A stretch of DNA of 47,244 bases from Saccharofermentans sp. GTDB taxonomy: Bacteria; Bacillota; Clostridia; Saccharofermentanales; Saccharofermentanaceae. This document shows positions 26,001 through 34,500 of the stretch, piece by piece (within the stretch, counting starts at the first letter, position 1; each line of letters opens with the position of its first letter). The stretch lies in contig JAKSRK010000006.1 of assembly GCA_024403655.1 (NCBI GenBank), positions 1 through 47,244 of the forward strand. The letters are read 5' to 3'. Both the position numbers and the translations under genes were made by a program. The notes below the pieces were generated by a model. That model ran no database searches. It saw nothing but the letters and a program-made list of their open reading frames with translations, and was not told the DNA's origin.

Positions 26001-26375
26001 TTATTCTACCTCAAAGAGCATTTCGCCTGCTGCTACTGTCTGTCCCTGGCTTACTGTAAGAGTCTTGATCTTACCTGCCTTTGGAGCGTTGATGTCATTT
26101 TCCATCTTCATTGCTTCAAGAACAACTACGCTCTCACCTGCAGCAACTGTATCACCTACGTTCTTATTGATGCGAAGGATTGTACCGGGCATGGGAGCAT
26201 TTACAGAGCCTGCACCGCCCTGTGTGGGTGCTGCCTGTACAGGAGCAGCAGCCTTAGGAGCTGCAGCAACAGGTGCGGGAGCAGCCTTGGGAGCTGCAAC
26301 AGGTGCGCTACCGTCCATAAGTTCTACATCAAGTTCATATGCTTTTCCGTTAAGTGTAATCTTATACTTGCTCAT
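26001..26375 (-). CDS. Biotin carrier protein (1.3S / BCCP type)
   Basis: A 124-residue biotinyl-domain protein. The C-terminal lipoyl/biotinyl domain carries the biotinylation lysine K90 in EAMKMEN. A short N-terminal strand region ([18 protein letters not shown]) is followed by a flexible Ala/Pro linker at about residues 22-57, as in the 1.3S transcarboxylase subunit and the carrier subunit of sodium-pump decarboxylases. Its ATG overlaps the stop of the preceding 63-residue gene (TAATG), and the 5S-like gene follows after 1 bp. It shuttles carboxyl groups between the two carboxyltransferases encoded on either side. The biotin ligase is not in the window. Confidence 0.95.
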   Translation of the reverse strand: MSKYKITLNGKAYELDVELMDGSAPVAAPKAAPAPVAAAPKAAAPVQAAPTQGGAGSVNAPMPGTILRINKNVGDTVAAGESVVVLEAMKMENDINAPKAGKIKTLTVSQGQTVAAGEMLFEVE

Positions 26376-26566
26376 TAAAGTTCATCCTCCAAAGTGTACT
26401 TTTTATATGTAATGTTGTTGTCTGCGATATACTTGGCAAGACCTGTAAGGGATAATTCCCTGAAGCTCTTTACTCTGATATTCTTGCAGTCAGTTCCTGT
26501 CTCTTCTGCGATAGCAGCAACAGCCATTGCAACTATCTCTTCCTTAGTAAGTTCGTTATCTGCCAT
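26375..26566 (-). CDS. Small soluble subunit of the carboxyltransferase complex (epsilon/OadG C-terminal-like)
   Basis: A 63-residue hydrophilic protein between the 12S- and 1.3S-like genes. [33 protein letters not shown] resembles the soluble C-terminal segment of OadG/MmdD membrane subunits (EIVAVIAAAIA...FRVRSI), but it has no transmembrane helix. Small extra subunits at this position are known in methylmalonyl-CoA decarboxylase and transcarboxylase operons. GGAGGA lies 7 bases before the ATG, and the stop overlaps the next start, so the gene is real despite its size. A role in holding the complex together is inferred. Confidence 0.75.
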   Translation of the reverse strand: MADNELTKEEIVAMAVAAIAEETGTDCKNIRVKSFRELSLTGLAKYIADNNITYKKYTLEDEL

Positions 26567-26578
26567 ATTCGTCCTCCG

Positions 26579-28129
26579 TTAAAGCGGGATATTACCGTGT
26601 TTTCTGGAAGGATTTTCCTTCTCTTTGAAGCGAAGCATATCAAGTGCATTTACAATCTTCTCACGAGTCTGCTCGGGAAGAATAACCTCATCAACATAAC
26701 CGTTCTTAGCTGCTACATAAGGATTCATGAACTTGTCGTTATACTCATCGATAAGCTCCTGCTTCTTTGCATCGGGATCTGCTGCTTCCTTAATAGCATT
26801 ACGGCCGATGATGGCAACGGCACCTGAAGCACCCATAACTGCAATCTCAGCGATAGGCCATGCATAAACAACATCAGCACCAAGCCCCTTGGAGTTCATG
26901 GCAATATATGCTCCGCCGTAAGCCTTACGCATGATGATGCTGATCTTGGGAACAGTAGCCTCAGCGAAAGCATAAAGAAGCTTTGCACCGTGACGAATAA
27001 TACCGTTGTGCTCCTGGTTAGATCCTGGCATGAATGCGGGAACGTCTACAAGAGTCAGAAGCGGAATATTAAAGCAGTCACAGAATCTGATGAATCTCGC
27101 ACCCTTATCGGAAGCGTTAATCTCAAGAGAACCTGCGATGCAGTTACTCTGGTTAGCAACGATACCAAGAGTCTCGCCGTTAATTCTTGCAAAACCTACT
27201 ACGATATTCTTGGCAAAGTCCTTCTGAACTTCCATGAAGCTTCCAAGGTCAATAAATGTATTAATAACATCTCTTACATCGTATGCAGCCTTGGGATTGG
27301 AAGGAACGATCTCGGGGATACTGCTGCATGAATCAACAGCTGTTCCTTCAACGAACTCTGAAGCAGATTCATTGTTGTCAGGAAGGTATCCGATAAGTCT
27401 TCTGACGCCATTAAGGCAGTCAAGATCATTCTCATATACAAAGTGAGCAACACCACTCTTACCTGCATGTACATTAGCTCCGCCCAAGTCAGAAGCAGTA
27501 ATCTCTTCACCTGTTACAGACTTAACAACCTGAGGTCCTGTAATATACATCTGGCTGGACTCCTGAGTCATGAAGATGTAGTCACAGATAGCGGGTGAAT
27601 AACAAGCACCACCTGCACAGGGTCCGAGGATAACGGAAATCTGAGGAATTACACCTGAAGCCATTGTATTTCTGTAGAAGATATCAGCATAGCCGGCAAG
27701 TGAATCAATACCTTCTTCGATTCTTGCTCCGCCACTGTCGTTCATGGAGATGAAAGGAGCTCTCATATCCATAGCCATATCCATAGCTCTGCAAATCTTC
27801 ATGGCATGAGCCTTACCTAAGGAACCGCCACCGATTGTGAAATCCTGTGAAGATGCAAATACTGTTCTTCCGTGAACCTTACCGTAACCTGTGATGACGC
27901 CGTCACCCATCTTACGCTTCTTTTCCATACCGAAATCAACTGCGGTAGAAGTTACCATATCGTCGATCTCGACAAATGTATCGTCGTCGAAGAGTGCTTC
28001 CATACGCTCTCTGGCTGTAAGCTTGCCCTGAGAATGCTGCTTTGCAACTCTTGCCTCTCCGCCTGCTTCAAGGATTGAATCCTTGTAAGATATAAGCTTT
28101 TCAATGCTCTCTGACCATTTATTATCCAT
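26579..28129 (-). CDS. mmdA: Acyl-CoA carboxyltransferase (methylmalonyl-/propionyl-CoA, 12S/MmdA/PccB type)
   Basis: A 516-residue carboxyltransferase of the crotonase-like family. Visible landmarks are ARERMEALFDDDTFVEID, the N-terminal oxyanion region SMNDSGGARIEEGIDSLAGY, GPCAGGACYSPAICD, and in the second half KAYGGAYIAMNSKGLGADVVYAWP with the G-A pair of the second oxyanion hole. It ends NPSRKHGNIPL, the common end of PccB/MmdA proteins. It transfers carboxyl between acyl-CoA (usually methylmalonyl-CoA/propionyl-CoA) and carrier biotin. As first gene of the operon it has a weak AGGATGG site 12 bases from the ATG. The chain-length preference (acetyl versus propionyl) cannot be fixed from sequence. 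Confidence 0.92.
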   Translation of the reverse strand: MDNKWSESIEKLISYKDSILEAGGEARVAKQHSQGKLTARERMEALFDDDTFVEIDDMVTSTAVDFGMEKKRKMGDGVITGYGKVHGRTVFASSQDFTIGGGSLGKAHAMKICRAMDMAMDMRAPFISMNDSGGARIEEGIDSLAGYADIFYRNTMASGVIPQISVILGPCAGGACYSPAICDYIFMTQESSQMYITGPQVVKSVTGEEITASDLGGANVHAGKSGVAHFVYENDLDCLNGVRRLIGYLPDNNESASEFVEGTAVDSCSSIPEIVPSNPKAAYDVRDVINTFIDLGSFMEVQKDFAKNIVVGFARINGETLGIVANQSNCIAGSLEINASDKGARFIRFCDCFNIPLLTLVDVPAFMPGSNQEHNGIIRHGAKLLYAFAEATVPKISIIMRKAYGGAYIAMNSKGLGADVVYAWPIAEIAVMGASGAVAIIGRNAIKEAADPDAKKQELIDEYNDKFMNPYVAAKNGYVDEVILPEQTREKIVNALDMLRFKEKENPSRKHGNIPL

Positions 28130-28161
28130 ATGATCGAACCATCCTGATTTTTAGTAATTAT

Positions 28162-28189
28162 ATGTTAGCACTAATACTTTGATTGTCAA
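28162..28189 (-). promoter_or_regulatory. Promoter of the carboxyltransferase operon
   Basis: Minus-strand TTGACA (28184-28189), a 16 bp spacer and TAACAT (28162-28167) form a promoter; TATAAT follows four bases further on and could be an alternative -10. The spacer and -10 contain TTAG-TG-CTAA, a short inverted repeat that could be an operator. Confidence 0.55.
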
Positions 28190-28235
28190 ACTATTTTCAG
28201 TTCAGAGTAATGACTCTTACAGATTTGCCTATATT

Positions 28236-30152
28236 TTAAGCTTCGGGTGCCACTTTCTTAAGATCATCAAGCCATACCTTCGACGTTGCATCAGAAGGCA
28301 TTCTCCAGTCACCTCTGGGAGATAAAGTAACTGTACCAACCTTGGGTCCGTCAGGAAGACATGATCGCTTAAACTGCTGCATGAAGAATCTCTTAATGAA
28401 TACCTCTTCCCACTTGTAGATTGTCTTGGGATCATAGATTCCTTCAAAAGCTACATTGGCGATTCTGTTAATCTTGGAAGGAGCAAAAGCGAATCTGAGG
28501 AAATGGTACATAAAAAAGTCATGAAGTTCATAAGGACCTACAAGATCTTCCGTCTTTTGAGAGATTGTACCGTCTTCAGTAGGAGGCAAAAGCTCGGGAG
28601 ATACAGGAGTATCCACTACATCCTTCAATACCTTAGAAAGGTTGGCATCAATAGTAGATGTTCTCTCGGATTCATAAGATACAAGATATCTTACGAGAGT
28701 TTTGGGGATAGAACAGTTTACGCCGTACATAGACATGTGGTCTCCGTTATATGTAGCCCAACCGAGTGCAAGCTCTGAGAGGTCGCCTGTTCCAATGACG
28801 ATTCCTCCCTCCTGGTTTGCAATATCCATAATGACCTGAGTTCTTTCTCTTGCCTGAGAGTTCTCATAAGTTACATCGTGAACCTCAGGATCATGTTCGA
28901 TATCTCTGAAGTGTGTATTAACAGCATCTTTGATATTTACTTCCTTAAGAGTAACGCCATAGGCATTAGCAAGTTCAACTGAGTTATTCTTTGTTCTGGA
29001 AGTAGTTCCGAAGCATGGCATCGTAACGGCAATAATGCCCTTACGGTCAAGTCCGAGACGGTCAAAAGCATGAATAGCTACTATAAGAGCAAGAGTAGAA
29101 TCAAGACCTCCGGATAATCCTACAACTGCAGTCTTGCAGTTAATATGGTGAAGTCTTGTAGCAAGACCCATAGCCTGCATGGTAATAATCTCTTCGCATC
29201 TTCTTGTAAGATCACCCTTTGCTGAAGGAACGAAAGGAGTCTTAGGGAAAGTTCTTATCAGCTTTAAGTTACTTTCGGGAGCTGTATCGAAGATAACCTT
29301 GGATATTACTGCTTCTGTCTCAAATGTATTGCCTCTTTGTCTCTCATAAGAAAGCTTCTTAAGGTCGACATCTGCATAAATTACTTCTGTGCCTTCGAAT
29401 TTATTTGTCTCAGCAAGAATAGAACCGTTCTCAGCAATGAGGTCATGACCGGAGAAGACCATGTCCTGAGTGGACTCACCAAAACCGCAGTCACTGTAAA
29501 TATAAGCACCGAGTGTTCTGGCACTGTTCATTGATACAAGCTTTCTTCTGTATTCACTCTTACCTATTACTTCATCGGAAGCTGAGAGATTACATATAAT
29601 CATTGCACCGTTAAGGGCATACTTAATTGAAGGCGGATTAGGAACCCAGAGATCTTCACAAATCTCTACAGCAAAAGTAAATTCCTTATAATTCTCGTTC
29701 TCAAAAATCATATTTCCGAACAGGATTCCTTCGGAAGTCTCTGTAATACCTTCAAAGGGAGTAAAATGACGAAGCTCATAGAACTCAGAATAATTAGGTA
29801 TAAATCTCTTGGGAACAAGGCCTAATATATTACCCTTGGAAATAACTGCCGCAACATTATAAAGCTTGCCTTCAAACTTGTAAGGAAGTCCGACGACAGC
29901 CACGATATTAAGTTCTGAAGTTGCTGATACAATCTCAAGAAGACCTTCGTAAGCCTTATTAACAAAAGTATCCTGAAGGAAAAGATCCGAACAGGTATAA
30001 CCTGTAATACTAAGTTCCGGAAATACAATGAGTGAACATGAATTATCGGATGCATCCTTTATAAGCTTAATAATCTCAGCACAGTTATAGTCAATATCTG
30101 TAATTCTTGTCTTGGGTGTAGCCGAAGCAACTCTTAAAAATCCGTCTCTCAT
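28236..30152 (-). CDS. nadE: Glutamine-dependent NAD+ synthetase
   Basis: Last step of NAD biosynthesis: amidation of deamido-NAD using ammonia from glutamine. The start is the ATG at 30152 (MRDGFLRVASATPK) with AGGGAG upstream, giving 638 residues; the ten extra residues to 30182 are not needed. The N-terminal nitrilase-type glutaminase domain has its triad E46 (FPELS), K115 (LVPKRF) and C165 (EICEDLW). The C-terminal synthetase domain has the PP-loop SGGLDS (347-352) and the TGDLSELALGWATYNGDHMSMYGVN region. Both domains are complete, so the enzyme can use glutamine directly. It is a single-gene unit with its own promoter. Confidence 0.97.
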   Translation of the reverse strand: MRDGFLRVASATPKTRITDIDYNCAEIIKLIKDASDNSCSLIVFPELSITGYTCSDLFLQDTFVNKAYEGLLEIVSATSELNIVAVVGLPYKFEGKLYNVAAVISKGNILGLVPKRFIPNYSEFYELRHFTPFEGITETSEGILFGNMIFENENYKEFTFAVEICEDLWVPNPPSIKYALNGAMIICNLSASDEVIGKSEYRRKLVSMNSARTLGAYIYSDCGFGESTQDMVFSGHDLIAENGSILAETNKFEGTEVIYADVDLKKLSYERQRGNTFETEAVISKVIFDTAPESNLKLIRTFPKTPFVPSAKGDLTRRCEEIITMQAMGLATRLHHINCKTAVVGLSGGLDSTLALIVAIHAFDRLGLDRKGIIAVTMPCFGTTSRTKNNSVELANAYGVTLKEVNIKDAVNTHFRDIEHDPEVHDVTYENSQARERTQVIMDIANQEGGIVIGTGDLSELALGWATYNGDHMSMYGVNCSIPKTLVRYLVSYESERTSTIDANLSKVLKDVVDTPVSPELLPPTEDGTISQKTEDLVGPYELHDFFMYHFLRFAFAPSKINRIANVAFEGIYDPKTIYKWEEVFIKRFFMQQFKRSCLPDGPKVGTVTLSPRGDWRMPSDATSKVWLDDLKKVAPEA

Positions 30153-30184
30153 GAAACATTTCTCCCTATAATTTGGTCTCAAGT

Positions 30185-30190
30185 ATTATA
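30185..30190 (-). promoter_or_regulatory. -10 box of nadE
   Basis: Minus-strand TATAAT, 32 bases upstream of the nadE ATG. The -35 region 17 bp further up (TTTTTA) is poor. Confidence 0.45.
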
Positions 30191-30225
30191 CAACTTAAGC
30201 CATGCATTAAAAAGAATCAGCACAA

Positions 30226-30259
30226 TTAAAATCCCCACACTCATACGAGCATGGGGATT
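30226..30259 (-). terminator. Rho-independent terminator of rpsO
   Basis: Minus-strand AATCCCCA pairs perfectly with TGGGGATT, with an inner CTC/GAG pairing around the loop, followed by TTTAATTG. It is about 35 bases after the rpsO stop. Confidence 0.88.
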
Positions 30260-30293
30260 ATTTGTTGCTTAATACTTAGTTAAGTAACAGAAA

Positions 30294-30557
30294 TTACTTT
30301 CTGATACCAAGCTTAGCGATGATAGCTCTGTATCTCTCGATATCAACCTTTGCAAGATAATCAAGAAGACCTCTTCTCTTACCAACCATCATAAGAAGAC
30401 CTCTTCTGGAGTGGTGGTCACCCTTGTGAGTCTTAAGGTGTTCTGTGAGGTGGTTAATTCTTGCTGTAAGGATAGCGATCTGAACCTCAGGAGATCCTGT
30501 GTCACCTTCCTTAAGAGCGTACTCTTTGATGATCTCAGCCTTGTTAATAGCAGCCAT
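30294..30557 (-). CDS. rpsO: 30S ribosomal protein S15
   Basis: Primary 16S rRNA-binding protein of the small subunit platform, 87 residues. The frame runs further upstream, but the ATG at 30557 ([14 protein letters not shown]) has GGAGG 8 bases away and gives the standard length; the ATG two codons earlier would be only 2 bases from the SD. The family signature is complete: [37 protein letters not shown] followed by [12 protein letters not shown]. The leader between ftsY and this gene is structured. Confidence 0.97.
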   Translation of the reverse strand: MAAINKAEIIKEYALKEGDTGSPEVQIAILTARINHLTEHLKTHKGDHHSRRGLLMMVGKRRGLLDYLAKVDIERYRAIIAKLGIRK

Positions 30558-30589
30558 TGTCATGTCCTCCGTTTTTAAAAAATAATCCT

Positions 30590-30654
30590 GTGACAAAGAA
30601 ATGGTCGGACGATCCAGTCTCTGTGTCACGGCAACTCAAGAATATTAACACAGT
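30590..30654 (-). promoter_or_regulatory. Structured rpsO leader
   Basis: Between ftsY and rpsO the minus strand holds GTGACA (30624-30629) paired with TGTCAC (30590-30595), enclosing a smaller hairpin TGGATC/GACCA. The overlapping segment ACACAG (30621-30626) can instead pair with CTGTGT (30649-30654), so two alternative folds are possible. ATTATTTTTT follows the first. S15 represses its own mRNA by binding leader structures in several bacteria; here that is inferred. Confidence 0.45.
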
Positions 30655-30656
30655 GA

Positions 30657-31571
30657 TTAATCCTTTGCAAGCAAAGAATCCACAAATGCTTCAGGCTCAA
30701 ACTCCATAAGATCGTCCACGCCCTCACCTAATCCGGCAAGAACAATAGGAACCTTGGCAGTATAGGCAACAGATATGGCAACACCGCCCTTGGCACTACC
30801 GTCAAGCTTGGTGATACCTACATAATCAAGGTCAACTGCCTCAGAGAAAGCCTCTGTCTGCAAAACTGCATTCTGACCGGTAGTGGCATCGATTATAAGA
30901 AGTGACTTTACATTAGCGTCGGGAGCTTCTCTTGAAATGATTCTGTTAATTTTTGCAAGCTCTTCCATAAGATTCTTCTTGTTATGGAGTCTTCCCGCAG
31001 TATCCACAATGAGAATCTCACTTCCTCTTGCCTGAGCAGCTTTAATAGCATCGTATACAACAGAAGCAGGATCGGAACCTTCAGCATGAGAGATAACTGC
31101 AGTAGAAGTCCTTTCGCCCCATGCCTTAAGCTGGTCTACGGCAGCAGCTCTGAATGTATCTGCAGCAGCCATAATGAGCTTATGCCCGTCTGCCTTATAC
31201 TTGGATGCAAGCTTACCTGCAGTAGTAGTCTTACCTGTGCCGTTGACGCCAACCATAAGCAGGATATTAAGCTTACCTGGAACGATATCAATAACAGTCT
31301 TCTCGCCGAGAATCTCAAGCATAAGTCTTTTTACTTCTGCAAGAACACCATCCTGAGAATCATCTCCAGTCTTCTTGATATATTCCTTAATGCCTTTAAT
31401 TATCTCTTCACTTGCAGCAACACCGCAGTCGGCTCTTACCATGATTTCTTCAAAATCATCGAGCATGTCATCGTCGAACTTGCCGTGAGATGCTACTGTC
31501 TTAGTCCACTCAGCACTCCAAAAGTCTCTTGTCTTCTGAAGGCCCCTCTTAAATGCGTCAAATAAACCCAT
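30657..31571 (-). CDS. ftsY: Signal recognition particle receptor FtsY
   Basis: SRP receptor GTPase that docks ribosome-nascent chain complexes at the membrane translocon. It has 304 residues with a short N-terminal region (MGLFDAFKRGLQKTRDFW, amphipathic) rather than a long acidic A domain. The NG domain is complete: G1 GVNGTGKTTTAGKLA, DTFRAAAVDQLKAW, G3 DTAGRLHNKKNLMEEL, G4 TKLDGSAKGG and GLGEGVDDL at the C-terminus. It lies 12 bp after smc in the conserved rnc-smc-ftsY order. AAGGGAG precedes the ATG. Confidence 0.97.
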   Translation of the reverse strand: MGLFDAFKRGLQKTRDFWSAEWTKTVASHGKFDDDMLDDFEEIMVRADCGVAASEEIIKGIKEYIKKTGDDSQDGVLAEVKRLMLEILGEKTVIDIVPGKLNILLMVGVNGTGKTTTAGKLASKYKADGHKLIMAAADTFRAAAVDQLKAWGERTSTAVISHAEGSDPASVVYDAIKAAQARGSEILIVDTAGRLHNKKNLMEELAKINRIISREAPDANVKSLLIIDATTGQNAVLQTEAFSEAVDLDYVGITKLDGSAKGGVAISVAYTAKVPIVLAGLGEGVDDLMEFEPEAFVDSLLAKD

Positions 31572-31583
31572 ATATTAACTCCC

Positions 31584-34500
31584 TTATTGTATTCTCATCG
31601 AAAGTATCTTGGAGATACCTCTCTCCTGCATGGTAACACCATACATTCTGTCACAGGCTTCCATCGTACCCTTACGGTGAGTAACGAGGATGAACTGAGA
31701 CCTCACGCAGTATCTTCGAACGAAGTCCGTAAACCTTGATACATTTACGTCATCCAAAGCAGCCTCAACCTCATCAAGTATAACGAAAGGCGACGGACGC
31801 AGCTGCAATATTGCAAAGAGCAACGCGATAGCCGTAAGACATCTCTCACCACCTGAAAGCAGAGTCAGACTCTGAAGCTTCTTTCCGGGAGGCTGAGCCT
31901 TAATCTCAATCGCACAGTTAAGTACATCTTCTTCGTTCTCAAGGACAATCTCTGCCGAACCACCGTTAAAGAGATCAGTAAATACTGTCTTGAAGTTCTC
32001 GTTAATTATCGTGAACTGATCGATAAACTGAGTCTTCATCTCTTCGATAAGTTCTGAGATTACTTTCTCAAGATTAGTCTTTGCTTCAACGATATCGTTA
32101 CGCTGCCCCATCATGAATTCGTATCTCTCGCTTATCTCCTTATACTCTTCAATCGAGTTCATATTAACAGGACCCAAAGCCTTAATCTTAGCCTTAAGAG
32201 AAGATATAAGCTTCACGGTATCGTTTATATTCTCTACAGGTGGATACTTGCCGGCCACATTATCGTATGTAGTCTCATAGTCCTCCCAGAGTCTGTTCTT
32301 GGAGAAGTCAATATCGGTAATGTACTTCTCATACTTGGACACAAGCGAATTATATTTATCACGAAGATGATTAATCTCATCGTTAATCTCAGTAAGCTTT
32401 GTAACAAAGCCGGATCTCTCCTTCTCGACCAAAGCCTTCTCTTCGTTAAGCTTCTTAACTTCCTCACTCATCTTATCGAAGACAGTTCTCATGTCTTCAG
32501 AAGCAGTCTTCTGCTCTTCAAGTGTCTTCTTAAGAGCCTCGGAATCGGATACATCTTTATTACGCTCGGCAAGAAGTTCTTCCATTTCTGCTTCAGCCCT
32601 GTTGAGCTGTTCCTTGATGTGCGAAGCAAGATTCAGGACACCGTTACGCTCAGCAAGGATCTTCTCAGCTTCGGTATTACCCTTACTGATCTTCTCGCGA
32701 AGTTCGTCTAATCTTGCATTAAACTCCTTATTCTTGTTGTCACTTCTTAAGATGTCTTCTCTGAAGTCTGACAACTCGCCCTCGGTCTCCTTAACTATCT
32801 GATTAAGTTCATCAAGGTCATCCTGAAGCTTAAGCTTATCTGCGGATATATCGTGCATGAGCTTCTCTGAATCAACAATACCGCTCTCGAGTTCTTCGAG
32901 TCGTGATGCAACATTTCTGTATTCGGACTCGGCCTTAACTCTTTCCATGGCAAAATACTTAAGCTGCTCATTAAGCTGCTCAACTTCACGCTTAAGATCT
33001 CCGGTCTGCTCATCAAGTTCCTGGCGCTTAGCCTCCGCGACGGAAAGTTCCTGCTCAGTCTTAACAAGCTTCTCCTTAAGAGCTTCAATCTCTCTGGCTC
33101 TTCCAAGGATTCCGGCTGAATCTCTTCTTACGGAACCACCGGTAAGTGAACCGCCGGCATTAATGCAGTCACCTTCAAGTGTAATAACCTTAAGTGAATG
33201 CGAAGCTTCTCTTGCAATAACTCTTGCATCTTCCATAGTCTCGCAGATAAGAATCTTACCAAGAAGATTAGACACGATGTCATCAATCTCTTTGGGATTA
33301 TCAACGAGATCTGAAGCTACACCGATGTAGCCGTGCTTTCTTGAACATGCAGCTTCAATATTACGGTCAACGGACCTGGGTCTTATATTCTCGATAGGAA
33401 GGAAAGTAACTCGGCCTAATCTCTTGCTCTTCAAAACATCAATAAGGTCTGCAGCATTCTTCTCAGTTTTTGTAACTACGTTATGGATTGCAGAAGCAAG
33501 TGCAATCTCGATTGCTGTCTCATATTCCTTTCTGGTGGAAATAAGATCACCGATAACACCGACTATACCATGTGAATTGGAACCAACTTCATTGAAGAGT
33601 CTTCTTACTGATTCCTGATATCCTTCTTTACGTGACTCAAGATCCTGCAAAAGCTTAAGTCTGGCCTTATCACTTACAAAAGCTCTGTTATCTGCTTCAT
33701 ACTTTGCAAGGAGCTTACTTTCATCAGAAGATAAAGTCTTGAGTTTTTCTTCTCTTGACGTGATATCAGAAGTTACTTCGCCTTCTTTTTCCATCATGTC
33801 ATGCCAGGCAGCGTCTGCTTCTTTAAGCTTAGCTTCAAGCTCTGACTTCAAGCCTGAAGATACCTGTCTGTTATTGGTAAGTTCCTTTAATCTGTCCTCC
33901 ATGGCAGCAATCTGAGCTGCTGCAGACGTAATCTTCTCCTTTGTATCAAGAAGTTCATTCGTCTTGGACTCTATATTTCTCTTGATGGAATCATTACTCT
34001 TCTCCGAATTCTTGAATTCTTCAAGCAATTCGTCTCTTTGAGCAATAATCTCTTCAGTATTCTTCTTCTCTGTATTTGCATTCTCAAGAAGATCATCAGC
34101 CTTCTTTATTCTCTCGGCATAATCATTCTTAAGTCTTGAGATCTCTTCCTTAAGATCATTCTCTTCCTTATCGGACGAAGCAATAGCATCGGTAAGCTGT
34201 CTTAATCTCTCTTCGTTTATCTTGATGTCACTTAAAGTGTCATGCATCTCCTCAGAGACATCGGACAATTCCTGACGCTTATCCTCGATCATGTCATCGA
34301 GTTCTTCAGACTTCCTGCTAAGTTCGGAATTATCTTCACGGAACTTAATATAACGGTCTTCCTGTTCCTTAATCTCAGCTTCAAGCTTCTCTTTGACACT
34401 GCCGGAATCACCCATGGCATTATTGGCATCGTCAATTCTTCTTACAAGAAGCGCAATATCATTCTCCTTCAAAGACTCATAAGCCTTATGGTAAGCCATA

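Noticed and set aside
26065-26412. Plus-strand Ala/Thr-rich open frame opposite the biotin carrier gene
   Set aside because: It is the reverse complement of the Ala/Pro linker codons of the carrier, has no ribosome binding site, and overlaps three operon genes.
24614-28129. Sodium-pumping oxaloacetate or methylmalonyl-CoA decarboxylase operon
   Set aside because: No beta subunit membrane gene and no membrane-anchored gamma subunit lie in the operon; the composition fits a soluble transcarboxylase better.
30558-30629. Extended N-terminus for S15
   Set aside because: S15 is about 87-89 residues and the SD at the proper distance supports the ATG at 30557; the upstream part is structured leader.
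32857-33330. Plus-strand Ser-rich frame opposite smc
   Set aside because: It reflects the complement of coiled-coil codons (Glu/Lys/Leu) in smc; no independent support.
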